Source: an uncultured Bacteroidales bacterium
GTDB lineage: Bacteria; Bacteroidota; Bacteroidia; Bacteroidales; Paludibacteraceae
Direction: 5' to 3'
Length of the DNA: 62,499 nt
NCBI GenBank assembly: GCA_902785605.1
Contig: CACZZL010000016.1
Coordinates: 1-62,499, forward strand
The position numbers and the translations under genes were made by a program. Of the stretch, positions 7,681 through 15,285 are shown piece by piece. The notes under the pieces were generated by a model. It was not told the origin of the DNA and made no database searches. It saw only the letters and a program-made list of their open reading frames with translations. Position 1 is the stretch's first letter; every line of letters begins with the position of its first letter.

Positions 7681-9600
7681 TCAAAAAGTACCCCGCAGCA
7701 GCACATGGATATCCGTCCTGGTCATCGAGCGGTTGTGAGCTGTTGCCCAACTCTTCTCATAGATTGTTTCGCTGAGGCGGCAATAGAGTGCGATGTGAGG
7801 ATGAGCCTGCCATTTGAGGCAGAGATACGCCCGGCCGCCCAAACCGTAACTGGCCGGAATCGAGAACGCATAGAGCACATCGTGCTCGTAGAGGTAAATG
7901 CGGTTGTCCCAGTTGCGGGCATCGAAGAACTGTGCTCGCAGGCGAAGAGCAAGTGGTACACGACTGAAACTGTATGCCACGTCCTGCGCCAAACTGACAC
8001 CGTAAGGTAAAGGTGATTGGTTATTGGTGATAGGTGATTGGTTATAATCCGCGGTTGTTCTCAGACTCCATTCGCCCTTACTCCAATCGAACTGTGCCCG
8101 GGCAGAGTAGGTGGACGTGGCGCCTTTCTTTCGTGCACGCAAGCGAAGAGAAAGCCACCATTGGTGATTGGTGATTGGTGATTGGTTATTGTTGATTTTA
8201 GATTGGTGATTGTAGCGCACTTCGCCGAGGAGATCGTAGCCGAGCGTGCCGGGTTGGGGAATGCCGTACTTGACTCCGCTGAAGTAGAACACATCCGCAT
8301 AGCCGCTGAAACGCCATTTGCGCAGACGTGTGATCTCAAAACCCAGGTATCCGCCGTTCTCGTCACCCAGACGCGAAGTCTCGGAGAACGCATAGCCCAG
8401 CGCGTTGTCGAAATAGGGCGAGTAATAGCGGTAGAGTGCAACTAGTGACACCCCATCGGTGGGGTAGAAACGGGAGCCGATGATCGTGCCAGAACCCCAT
8501 TTCTCGTTCTGCGCGGTCGCTACTTCTCCGAACAGGTCGAACCAGCCGTGGTTATACCGAAACGAGGCCCCGATAACGGCTTGGTTGTACCCGCGAAAAT
8601 AGTGTTGGTTATACGCGGCGTTGTTGTACGGGCGTATACTATCCGACCAGAGTTTCTCGGCTGCGGTCAGTTGCACTTCCAGCCGCTTATGGCGCAGCGT
8701 GAGATTCGCTCCAAGCACATGTCTCCACGTGCTGTCATTGGCATGACTCATAGAGTATAACGCGCTGACATCCAATCGGGTAGCCTTGCCCCAGTTCCAT
8801 CGACACGTAGCCCCGATACCATGTAACGCCGCACCATCTACCGACGAGTAATAACGCAACCCTTCGCGCGTCTGACCCGCTGAGGCTACGTAACTCGATT
8901 TGCCGGAATGGAACGCCGGCGCGAACACGAGTCCTTGGCCAAATGAGGCCTGGAAATTACCCGCCACAAGGCTGTGCAAATGACCGATGTCCCGCAACTG
9001 AAGATACGCTCCGTACTGCAGGTCTTTTGCTTCTCCTCCTGCCGGCCTTCGTAACTGTGCGCCGAATGTGACACGACGTTGAAAATCAAAACGATAACGA
9101 CCCTGCACGTACATAGGATCGGACCCCTCAAATGACTCTATGTTACGAGCATCCAAACGGACAACGAGTTCGTGTTTCGCGTGCGCGAACACCTCGCGCG
9201 CGTACATTTTATTATTAGTGTTCTCCGCCTCTCGGCTGTCAGCTATTTGCACGAAGGGCAGAAGGTTGCGGATGTCGTAGTCGGCGAGCGAATGAATCAA
9301 CCGAAGCTCATAGAGCGATTCGAACGGGTGTCTGTCCGCGTAGGCGAGAATGTCGTCTATCTGACGCGGCGAGAGGAAATAGAGTCGGGCGAGTTCTTCA
9401 TCCGATGTGTGGTTAAGGTCAATTGGCGCATCGTGTAGCGCGTACAAGTCCGTTTGGAGTTGCTCATAATCGGTCTCGCTGAACTCCGAAACGGCATTGT
9501 AGATGTCCAATATGATATCCTCCAGCGTCTGTCCCAAGGCAGACGAGGTGCCAAACATGGTACAAAGTACAAAGAATATGACGCTCAGATGCTGTTTCAC
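7681..9600 (-). CDS. Helix-hairpin-helix outer-membrane beta-barrel protein
   Basis: A 639-residue protein. I chose GTG 9600 (the upstream in-frame start is TTG inside the -7 region); it gives MKQHLSVIFFVLCTMFGTSS then ALGQ, a signal peptide. Residues of about 40-105 (DLNHTSDEELARLYFLSPRQ, FESLYELRLIHSLADYD) are a ComEA-like helix-hairpin-helix pair. The rest is a long array of amphipathic strands rich in Y, R and G typical of an outer-membrane barrel. Its role is unknown; homologues occur across Bacteroidota. Two heptad-repeat blocks are inside the gene (8012-8047 and 8160-8213), coding NQSPITNNQ-type loops between strands. The -7 box ends only 4 bp before GTG, so the mRNA may be leaderless. 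Confidence 0.7.
   Translation of the reverse strand: MKQHLSVIFFVLCTMFGTSSALGQTLEDIILDIYNAVSEFSETDYEQLQTDLYALHDAPIDLNHTSDEELARLYFLSPRQIDDILAYADRHPFESLYELRLIHSLADYDIRNLLPFVQIADSREAENTNNKMYAREVFAHAKHELVVRLDARNIESFEGSDPMYVQGRYRFDFQRRVTFGAQLRRPAGGEAKDLQYGAYLQLRDIGHLHSLVAGNFQASFGQGLVFAPAFHSGKSSYVASAGQTREGLRYYSSVDGAALHGIGATCRWNWGKATRLDVSALYSMSHANDSTWRHVLGANLTLRHKRLEVQLTAAEKLWSDSIRPYNNAAYNQHYFRGYNQAVIGASFRYNHGWFDLFGEVATAQNEKWGSGTIIGSRFYPTDGVSLVALYRYYSPYFDNALGYAFSETSRLGDENGGYLGFEITRLRKWRFSGYADVFYFSGVKYGIPQPGTLGYDLLGEVRYNHQSKINNNQSPITNHQWWLSLRLRARKKGATSTYSARAQFDWSKGEWSLRTTADYNQSPITNNQSPLPYGVSLAQDVAYSFSRVPLALRLRAQFFDARNWDNRIYLYEHDVLYAFSIPASYGLGGRAYLCLKWQAHPHIALYCRLSETIYEKSWATAHNRSMTRTDIHVLLRGTF
8012..8047 (-). 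repeat. Heptad repeat block inside the HHH gene (1)
   Basis: Five units of 7 bp (GGTGATT, GGTTATT, GGTGATA, GGTGATT, GGTTATA) on the plus strand. They code YNQSPITNNQSPLP in the gene. Confidence 0.9.
8160..8213 (-). repeat. Heptad repeat block inside the HHH gene (2)
   Basis: About seven 7-bp units, mostly ATTGGTG with variants ATTGTTG and ATTTTAG. They code NHQSKINNNQSPITNHQ between two barrel strands. Confidence 0.9.
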
Positions 9601-9604
9601 GATG

Positions 9605-9635
9605 CAAAAGTACAACTTTTTTTGTATATATCAAA
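9605..9635 (-). promoter_or_regulatory. Promoter of the HHH gene, overlapping its divergent partner
   Basis: TTTG (9635-9632), a 19-bp spacer and TACTTTTG (9612-9605) on the minus strand. The -33 box lies inside the spacer of the divergent plus-strand promoter 9621-9652, so two polymerases cannot bind at once. Confidence 0.75.
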
Positions 9636-9652
9636 ATTTTTTTGTACCTTTG
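9621..9652 (+). promoter_or_regulatory. Promoter of the flippase-like gene
   Basis: TTTG (9621-9624), a 20-bp spacer and TACCTTTG (9645-9652). The start codon is 9 bp downstream. The stretch 9626-9655 is identical over 30 bp to 55917-55946, another divergent promoter region. Confidence 0.85.
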
Positions 9653-9661
9653 CACAAAATT

Positions 9662-10525
9662 ATGACCAAACGCAGGGTTTATCATATCATCGAATGGGTT
9701 ATCGCACTCGCCGGCTGCGGTTTTCTGGTGTGGAAATTAGCCACCTACGACGACTACGCGGGGCTGTGGGCCACACTGTGCGGCATGGGCTCCAAGCAGT
9801 GGAGCGCATTAGCACTCTGCGTAGTGCTGATGCCGCTCAATATGACCCTCGAAGCTTGGCGTTGGCGCACCCTGATTCCGATGTCCTGGCGCGAAGCCCA
9901 TCAGCAGGTGTATTACAGTAAGTTAGCCGGCCTGATCACCCCTTGGAAACTCGGGGAATACCCCGCGAGAGCGGTCCTCCGCAATGAATGGGCGCAGACG
10001 CTCTCCATGGGAGCAGTAGGCTCGGCCACCATGACGATGGCGATCGTCATAGCCGGCCTAGGAAGCCTAGTCGTCCTAGGAAGCCCGGGAACCCTAGTCG
10101 ACGCGATGTATTTTCTCCTCGTTAGTGCCGTGTTGCTCCTACTGATTCTTATGCTGGCCTTAGCTCCGCGTCTGTTGCGGCGCTGGGCCGTAGTCTCCCA
10201 CCAACTGGTGCTCGTGAGCGTCGGACAGAGTCTCATCCGTTTGCTCTGCTGGTGCGTACAACTCTACTTGGTCCTTTTTGCCATAGACGGCCTAGGAGAC
10301 CTGGGATTCTTAGGAGGCCTGGGACAGAGCGCAGTTTACTACCTGCTCGTAACCGTCACACCGAATGTGCCGATTGCGGAAGCAGGCATACGCGGAGCAT
10401 GGGCGGTAGTGCTGTTCGGAAGCGTCAATGCAGCCTTAGCCGGCGTGCTGCTCTGGGCAATAAACACGCTATTACCCTGTCTCATTTGGCCTTTTTTATC
10501 AAAAAAAGATAAAAAATTTGCATAA
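9662..10525 (+). CDS. Flippase-like / lysylphosphatidylglycerol synthase TM-region membrane protein
   Basis: A 287-residue integral membrane protein starting MTKRRVYHIIEWVIALAGCG. The start was chosen at the ATG 9 bp after the promoter; the longer frame reads through the promoter. About eight hydrophobic segments and the motif MTLEAWRWRTLIP...YYSKLAGLITPWKLGEYPAR match the LPG_synthase_TM (UPF0104, AglD/YbhN-like) family, thought to flip lipid-linked substrates. It has no catalytic GNAT domain. Two blocks of exact 9-bp (three-codon) repeats code GLGSLVVLGSPGTLV and GLGDLGFLGGLG in transmembrane segments. Its end overlaps the malQ promoter. Confidence 0.75.
   Translation: MTKRRVYHIIEWVIALAGCGFLVWKLATYDDYAGLWATLCGMGSKQWSALALCVVLMPLNMTLEAWRWRTLIPMSWREAHQQVYYSKLAGLITPWKLGEYPARAVLRNEWAQTLSMGAVGSATMTMAIVIAGLGSLVVLGSPGTLVDAMYFLLVSAVLLLLILMLALAPRLLRRWAVVSHQLVLVSVGQSLIRLLCWCVQLYLVLFAIDGLGDLGFLGGLGQSAVYYLLVTVTPNVPIAEAGIRGAWAVVLFGSVNAALAGVLLWAINTLLPCLIWPFLSKKDKKFA
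10055..10099 (+). repeat. 9-bp repeat block inside the flippase-like gene (1)
   Basis: Five units of 9 bp built on CCTAGG (GGCCTAGGA, AGCCTAGTC, GTCCTAGGA, AGCCCGGGA, ACCCTAGTC). In frame it gives GLG-SLV-VLG-SPG-TLV. Confidence 0.85.
10289..10324 (+). repeat. 9-bp repeat block inside the flippase-like gene (2)
   Basis: Four units: GGCCTAGGA, GACCTGGGA, TTCTTAGGA, GGCCTGGGA, coding GLGDLGFLGGLG. Related to 36824-36860 in rsmH. Confidence 0.85.
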
Positions 10526-10548
10526 TCCAAAAAAATGTTGTAAATTTG
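10517..10548 (+). promoter_or_regulatory. Promoter of malQ
   Basis: TTTG (10517-10520), a 20-bp spacer and TAAATTTG (10541-10548). The -33 box is within the last codons of the upstream gene. Confidence 0.75.
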
Positions 10549-10562
10549 CAGCGAATTTGTGG

Positions 10563-10588
10563 GCATACCGTTATACCGGTATACCGTG
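10563..10588 (+). promoter_or_regulatory. Palindrome in the malQ leader, candidate operator
   Basis: TATACCGGTATA (10572-10583) is a perfect 12-bp palindrome inside a three-unit 8-bp repeat (CATACCGT, TATACCGG, TATACCGT). It lies between the -7 box and the malQ start, where a maltose-responsive repressor could act. No regulator gene is nearby. Confidence 0.4.
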
Positions 10589-10617
10589 ATCCCGAAAAAT
10601 AACTAATACTATATATC

Positions 10618-13221
10618 ATGAACATTAATTTTCAAATTCACTATCGTGCCGAGTATGGGCAGTCTCTGTGCGTGATCGAGACGCAAGAGTCGATTCTGGG
10701 TTGGACCGAGAAATCACCGTTGGTATTGAATTGTCAGGGAACGGATTTCTGGCAGTGCAATGTGCCTATCAGTGATTTTCCGACAGGAATAGCGTACAAG
10801 TACGCGATCCGTTTGCAAGATGGCGGTTTCATCTATGAGGCCGGTGAACCGCGTCATTTGGCACTCAAGGCATCGGACAAGAACATCGTTGTTCGCGATG
10901 CTTGGCAAGCCAGTACCTACGAGGACAGTTTCTATACCACCGCGTTCGTCAAAGCGCTGTTCCATCGTGAGAAACCCGCTAAGGCCAAAGCGCCGAAGGG
11001 CTCTATCCGTTTCTCCATTGACCTGCCGCAGATCCTGCCGACACAAGGTGTGGCAATCATCGGAAACTGCGACGCGCTGGGTAACTGGGAGCCGGACGGC
11101 AAACTGCCGATGTCCGACGCTGAGTTCCCGCTGTGGCGTGCGGACATTGATGTAAAGGGCCAGGACGTCGTCGAGTACAAGTATGTCATCTATGACCTCA
11201 AGTCCGGCGCGATTGTGGACACCGAGTGGGGTGAGAATCGCCAGATATGGGGCGTTGAGAAAGGACATGTGATCTACGAGAACGACCGTTGTTTCCGTCG
11301 TACCCAGCCGCGTTGGAAGGGAGCCGGCGTAGCCGTTCCTGTCTTCTCGCTGCGTAGCGCAGAGGGCTTCGGTATCGGTGAGTTCCAGGATCTGAAGAAG
11401 ATGGCCGATTGGGCTGCGGCTACCGGTCAGCAGATGATCCAGACGCTGCCGATCAACGATACGACGCTTCGTCACAACAACCTCGACAGTTATCCGTACA
11501 ATGCTGTATCCGTATTCGCATTGCATCCGATCTATATCAACATCGAGAAGATGGGTCGTCTCACGCCGGCACAGCAGAAGAAGTACGAGGCTAAGAAAGC
11601 CGAACTGAACGCGCTGACGTTTGCGGACTACCAGAACGTGTATGACGCGAAGATGGTGTTCTTCAAAGCGCTGTACAAACAAGACAAAGATGCGTTGTTC
11701 TCGTCCGAGGAGTACAAGGCCTTTATTAAGAAAAACGACAGCTGGTTGGAGCCGTACGCTGCATTCCTGGCAAAGCGCGACAAACAACCGAAAGATTTCT
11801 ATAAGTTCCTGCAGTTCCACGCAGACAAGCAGTTGGCAGACGCTGTTGCTTATGCGCACTCGATCGGCGTAGCTATGAAGGGTGATATACCTATCGGCAT
11901 CTCGCCGGATTCGGTTGATGCCGCTGTTTATCCGGAGTTGTTCAACCTGGATGCTTCGGCAGGTGCTCCGCCCGATGATTTCTCGATCAGCGGTCAGAAC
12001 TGGGGCTTCCCGACCTATAACTGGGACGAGATGGCGAAGGATAACTTCGGCTGGTGGCGTGCACGTTTCCAAAAGATGCAGGACTATTTCGATGCATACC
12101 GTGTTGACCATATCCTCGGTTTCTTCCGTATCTGGCAAATGCGCAAGCAGGATGTATGGGGATTGTGCGGACATTTTGTTCCGGCACTGCCGTACAGCTA
12201 CGATGACCTCTGCGCACAGGGCGTGTGCCTCGATTGGGATCGTATGACCAAGCCGTATATCCGCTCGAACTTCTTGGGCGACGTGCTCGGCTTCGATACC
12301 GAGTGGGCTAAAGCGAATGCGCTCAACACACACGACGGATACGTCTACTATTTCCGTCCGGAGTTTGATACGCAGGCCAAAGTACAGGAATGGGCAGACC
12401 GTCTGCTCGGCGATGAGAAACAGCTCAAAGCCAGCGGTTTGAGCGCCGAGGCGGTGCATAATATCTGCAACGGACTCATCTATCTGCATTGCGAAGTGCT
12501 GTTCGTCGAAGATCAGCGTCGTCCGGGATGGCTCCATCCGCGTATCTCGATCTACCAGAGTCACTCGTTCAACGAGCTCTATAGCGATCAGAAAGAGGTT
12601 CTTATGCGCATCTATAACGAGTATTTCTTCCGTCGTCACACCCAGTTCTGGCGTGATTCGGCGATGCGTAAGCTGCCGACGCTGATTGGTGCAACGCATA
12701 TGCTCTGCTGCGGCGAGGACCTCGGTATGGTGCCTGCTTGTGTGCCTGATGTAATGCACGAGTTGCAGATCCTCAGCCTTGAGATCCAGCGTATGCCGAA
12801 AGATCCGACCGTTAAGTTCGCTCACCCGGCTGATGCTCCGTATCAGAGCGTCTGCACCACCGGTACGCACGATATGAACCCGCTACGTGCATGGTGGGAA
12901 GAGGACCGTGCGGTGACCCAGCGTTTCTACAACGAGCAGATGGGTTGGTGGGGTGAAGCTCCGCAAGAGATGAGCCCGGAGATCGCTGAGTTCATCATCA
13001 ACCAGCACATGTACAGCCCTGCTATGTGGACCATTCTGCCGCTGCAGGATTGGTTGGCAATTGATGGCGACGTGCGTATCAAAGATCAGTTCGCAGACCG
13101 TATTAATGTGCCGGCTAACCCGCGTCATTTCTGGAACTACAGAATGCACCTCAGCCTCGAAGAGTTGATGAAGTGCGACAAGCTGAACGCAAAGATTAAG
13201 AAACTAACCAGTGTTAGATAA
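10618..13221 (+). CDS. malQ: 4-alpha-glucanotransferase with two CBM20 domains (GH77)
   Basis: An 867-residue protein with no signal peptide, so cytoplasmic. It transfers alpha-1,4-glucan chains between maltodextrins. Residues 1-105 and about 120-230 are two starch-binding CBM20 domains (second: IIGNCDALGNWEPDGKLPMS). GH77 spans about 240-860. The predicted nucleophile is D497 (YRVDHILGFFRIW), the acid/base E700 (CCGEDLGMVP) and the stabiliser D752 (TGTHDMNPLRAWW). The architecture and length are those of the Bacteroidota/plant DPE2-like type. It has its own promoter, and the zinc-ribbon gene follows by 26 bp. It would process dextrins released by the secreted amylases encoded from 17738 on. 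Confidence 0.95.
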   Translation: MNINFQIHYRAEYGQSLCVIETQESILGWTEKSPLVLNCQGTDFWQCNVPISDFPTGIAYKYAIRLQDGGFIYEAGEPRHLALKASDKNIVVRDAWQASTYEDSFYTTAFVKALFHREKPAKAKAPKGSIRFSIDLPQILPTQGVAIIGNCDALGNWEPDGKLPMSDAEFPLWRADIDVKGQDVVEYKYVIYDLKSGAIVDTEWGENRQIWGVEKGHVIYENDRCFRRTQPRWKGAGVAVPVFSLRSAEGFGIGEFQDLKKMADWAAATGQQMIQTLPINDTTLRHNNLDSYPYNAVSVFALHPIYINIEKMGRLTPAQQKKYEAKKAELNALTFADYQNVYDAKMVFFKALYKQDKDALFSSEEYKAFIKKNDSWLEPYAAFLAKRDKQPKDFYKFLQFHADKQLADAVAYAHSIGVAMKGDIPIGISPDSVDAAVYPELFNLDASAGAPPDDFSISGQNWGFPTYNWDEMAKDNFGWWRARFQKMQDYFDAYRVDHILGFFRIWQMRKQDVWGLCGHFVPALPYSYDDLCAQGVCLDWDRMTKPYIRSNFLGDVLGFDTEWAKANALNTHDGYVYYFRPEFDTQAKVQEWADRLLGDEKQLKASGLSAEAVHNICNGLIYLHCEVLFVEDQRRPGWLHPRISIYQSHSFNELYSDQKEVLMRIYNEYFFRRHTQFWRDSAMRKLPTLIGATHMLCCGEDLGMVPACVPDVMHELQILSLEIQRMPKDPTVKFAHPADAPYQSVCTTGTHDMNPLRAWWEEDRAVTQRFYNEQMGWWGEAPQEMSPEIAEFIINQHMYSPAMWTILPLQDWLAIDGDVRIKDQFADRINVPANPRHFWNYRMHLSLEELMKCDKLNAKIKKLTSVR

Positions 13222-13247
13222 CTAATTATTTACAAAAAAACAAAATT

Positions 13248-13658
13248 ATGATCTCTTATTGTCCTCAATGCGGCAAACCTATTGCCGATGATGTAGCTTT
13301 CTGCCCGAACTGCGGTGCTTCGATGAAAGCAACCCCTCAAGCACAGCCTCAGGCTCAACCTCAGGCTGATCAAGCTTCGCAACAAGTAGCACAAATGCCG
13401 AAAGACTACCTTATTTGGTCGATCCTTTCTATTTTGTTCTGCTTCTGGCCTCTTGGCGTATATGCCATTATCTTGTCCAATGATGTAAAAAGCTTATGGA
13501 ATAACGGACGCTATCAAGAAGCTAAAGATAAATCCGATAGCGCAAAGAAGATGAATATCATCTGCTTGATTATCGGGTGCGCGAAATGGTTGTTTGTAAT
13601 TATATTCCTGATCATATACTTTGTGATCATTTTTGGCGCAGTATTATCCAATATGTAA
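13248..13658 (+). CDS. Zinc-ribbon / CD225 (dispanin)-like small membrane protein
   Basis: A 136-residue protein. Residues 5-24 hold two CxxC pairs (CPQCGKPIADDVAFCPNCG), a zinc ribbon. A Q/P-rich linker (PQAQPQAQPQADQ) follows. Then come two hydrophobic segments (LIWSILSILFCFWPLGVYAI and IICLIIGCAKWLFVIIFLII) flanking a VKSLWNNGRYQEAKDKSDSA helix, the CD225/dispanin arrangement. Function is unknown in bacteria. It lies 26 bp after malQ with no separate promoter visible, and a strong terminator follows. Confidence 0.75.
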   Translation: MISYCPQCGKPIADDVAFCPNCGASMKATPQAQPQAQPQADQASQQVAQMPKDYLIWSILSILFCFWPLGVYAIILSNDVKSLWNNGRYQEAKDKSDSAKKMNIICLIIGCAKWLFVIIFLIIYFVIIFGAVLSNM

Positions 13659-13677
13659 TAGTTGCAAATTAACTACA

Positions 13678-13710
13678 AAAAAACGAGTTCGTGAAGGACT
13701 CGTTTTTTTT
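13678..13710. terminator. Bidirectional terminator between the zinc-ribbon gene and ispH
   Basis: AAACGAGT and ACTCGTTT form an 8-bp stem with a loop of about 9 nt. An A-run before and a T-run after allow termination of both converging transcripts. Confidence 0.9.
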
Positions 13711-13713
13711 GTG

Positions 13714-14640
13714 TTATAGTGTCTCCAGTTTCGCTTTCACTTGCTCCATCAGCCACAACGGTGTGCTGGTGGCGCCGCATATTCCGACCTTCAAGTCGGG
13801 ATTTTTGGATTTGTGATTTATGATTTCAAATTTCAAATTTTCGACTTCGTCGGGCGAAGAGACGAAATAGGTGTGCTCGTTCGCTTCCTTACAGTGGTTG
13901 AACAGCACTTTTGCGTTGCTGCTCTTGGTGCCTCCGACGAAGAAGACAATGTCGTTGCTCCGGGCGAAGTCCTGCAACTGCGCTACGCGGTTAGCCACAT
14001 TGCGGCAGATGGTGTCGTGGTATTCGAAAGAGGCGCTTTCTTCTCGACATCTCGAGGTCTCGAGGTCTCGACATTTCGACCGGCGCGCCTCGATGGAAGC
14101 AACCAGTTCTTGAAAACCTTCGACGGATTTGGTGGTCTGCGAGAAGAGGTAGATCGGCCGGTTAAAATCAAGCCGGTCGAGTTGGTCCGGGGACTCGATG
14201 ACGATCGCGGTGTTATTCGTTTGACCTTGCAAACCAATCACCTCCGCGTGCCCGGGTTTGCCGTAGATGACGATCTGTGGCGGTTGGGGTTCGTCATTGC
14301 GGTGCGTCTCGTAGCAGGCACGGATTCGATCCTGCAGTTTCTTAACGACCGGGCAGGTGGCATCGATGACCTCAATGCCGCGTTGCTGTGCGATCCAATA
14401 GGTGGAAGGCGGTTCGCCGTGTGCACGAAGCAGGACACGGGAGTGGGAGGGTAAGGTGCGCAGGTCATCATAATCGATGGTGCGCAGACCCAGCAGTTCG
14501 AGCCGCGCTACTTCCTGTCCATTGTGCACAATGTCGCCGAGACAACAGAGCGAGCCGTTCTGCAACTCGCTTTCTGCCGCTTTGATGGCACGGGTAACAC
14601 CGAAGCAGAAACCACTATTGGTGTCGATCGAACAAGTCAT
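13714..14640 (-). CDS. ispH: 4-hydroxy-3-methylbut-2-enyl diphosphate reductase
   Basis: A 308-residue [4Fe-4S] enzyme, the last step of the MEP isoprenoid pathway. Cluster cysteines are C12 (SGFCFGV), C96 (DATCPVVKK) and C212 (DTICRNVANR); the substrate motifs RAHGEPPS and GGTKSSNAKVL are present. It starts inside the end of cmk (26-bp overlap), and the order porQ-cmk-ispH is also found in Porphyromonas. Two repeat blocks interrupt it: octads at 14041-14080 (KCRDLETSRCRE, just before the third cysteine) and heptads at 13801-13842 (KFEIINHKSKNP). Both lie at expected loops, so the enzyme should still work. Confidence 0.95.
   Translation of the reverse strand: MTCSIDTNSGFCFGVTRAIKAAESELQNGSLCCLGDIVHNGQEVARLELLGLRTIDYDDLRTLPSHSRVLLRAHGEPPSTYWIAQQRGIEVIDATCPVVKKLQDRIRACYETHRNDEPQPPQIVIYGKPGHAEVIGLQGQTNNTAIVIESPDQLDRLDFNRPIYLFSQTTKSVEGFQELVASIEARRSKCRDLETSRCREESASFEYHDTICRNVANRVAQLQDFARSNDIVFFVGGTKSSNAKVLFNHCKEANEHTYFVSSPDEVENLKFEIINHKSKNPDLKVGICGATSTPLWLMEQVKAKLETL
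13801..13842 (-). repeat. Heptad repeat block inside ispH
   Basis: On the coding strand AATTTGA, AATTTGA, AATCATA, AATCACA, AATCCAA, AAATCCC. It codes LKFEIINHKSKNPDL near the C terminus. Confidence 0.85.
14041..14080 (-). repeat. 8-bp repeat block inside ispH
   Basis: Units TCGACATC, TCGAGGTC, TCGAGGTC, TCGACATT (plus strand). The coding strand carries GAGACCTCGAGA, shared with the block at 17017-17053 in trmO. Confidence 0.85.
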
Positions 14641-15280
14641 AGATGACTTTCATCTGTTCCTCGCGGGTGAGGTTGCTGTTATCCACTACGATCGCATCGT
14701 CGGCTTGGCGAAGCGGTGACTCGGCGCGGTGGGTGTCGCGGTAGTCGCGGTCGTTGACATCAGCGAGTACGGCAGCGAAATCCGGCTTCTCCCCTTTCTC
14801 TACCAACTCGTCGTACCGGCGCTGTGCACGCACTTCCGGCGAAGCGGTGAGGAAGAGCTTGAGTTCGGCGTTCGGGAACACGACCGTGCCTATGTCGCGG
14901 CCGTCCATGACGATGCCTTTGGCTTCACCCATTCGTTGCTGCTGTGCTACGAGGAAAGCCCGCACCTCTTTGATCTGCGAGATACGGCTGGCGCAGTTAC
15001 CGGCTTCCAGTGTACGGATCTGCGATTCGACATCTTCCCCGTTGAGCGTCACATGCTGAGCTCCGTCCACGAGGATGAAGCCGACTTGGATGTTCGGCAG
15101 GGCCGCAATGATGTCTGCCGGCTCGGTGAGGTTATGACGAAGCGTGTAGAGCCCGATGGCACGGTACATAGCTCCGGTGTCCACGTAGGTGTAGCCGGCG
15201 TACTTGGCAAGCGCTTTGGCAATTGTTGATTTGCCGCAAGAGGAATAGCCGTCGATAGCAACAATGATTGGATTAGCCAT
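14615..15280 (-). CDS. cmk: Cytidylate kinase
   Basis: A 221-residue NMP kinase that phosphorylates CMP and dCMP. P-loop GYSSCGKSTIAKAL at residues 11-24, then DTGAMYRA and the MDGRDIGTVVFPNAELKLFL motif typical of Cmk, with RRYDE in the lid. The length is normal. It is the middle gene of porQ-cmk-ispH; porQ ends 5 bp upstream and ispH overlaps its end. No repeat block is inside. Confidence 0.95.
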   Translation of the reverse strand: MANPIIVAIDGYSSCGKSTIAKALAKYAGYTYVDTGAMYRAIGLYTLRHNLTEPADIIAALPNIQVGFILVDGAQHVTLNGEDVESQIRTLEAGNCASRISQIKEVRAFLVAQQQRMGEAKGIVMDGRDIGTVVFPNAELKLFLTASPEVRAQRRYDELVEKGEKPDFAAVLADVNDRDYRDTHRAESPLRQADDAIVVDNSNLTREEQMKVIYDLFDRHQ

Positions 15281-15285
15281 TTTAT

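Noticed and set aside
10714-12870. A 718-codon antisense frame within malQ
   Set aside because: malQ has all catalytic motifs on the plus strand; the antisense frame is a codon-bias shadow without signals.
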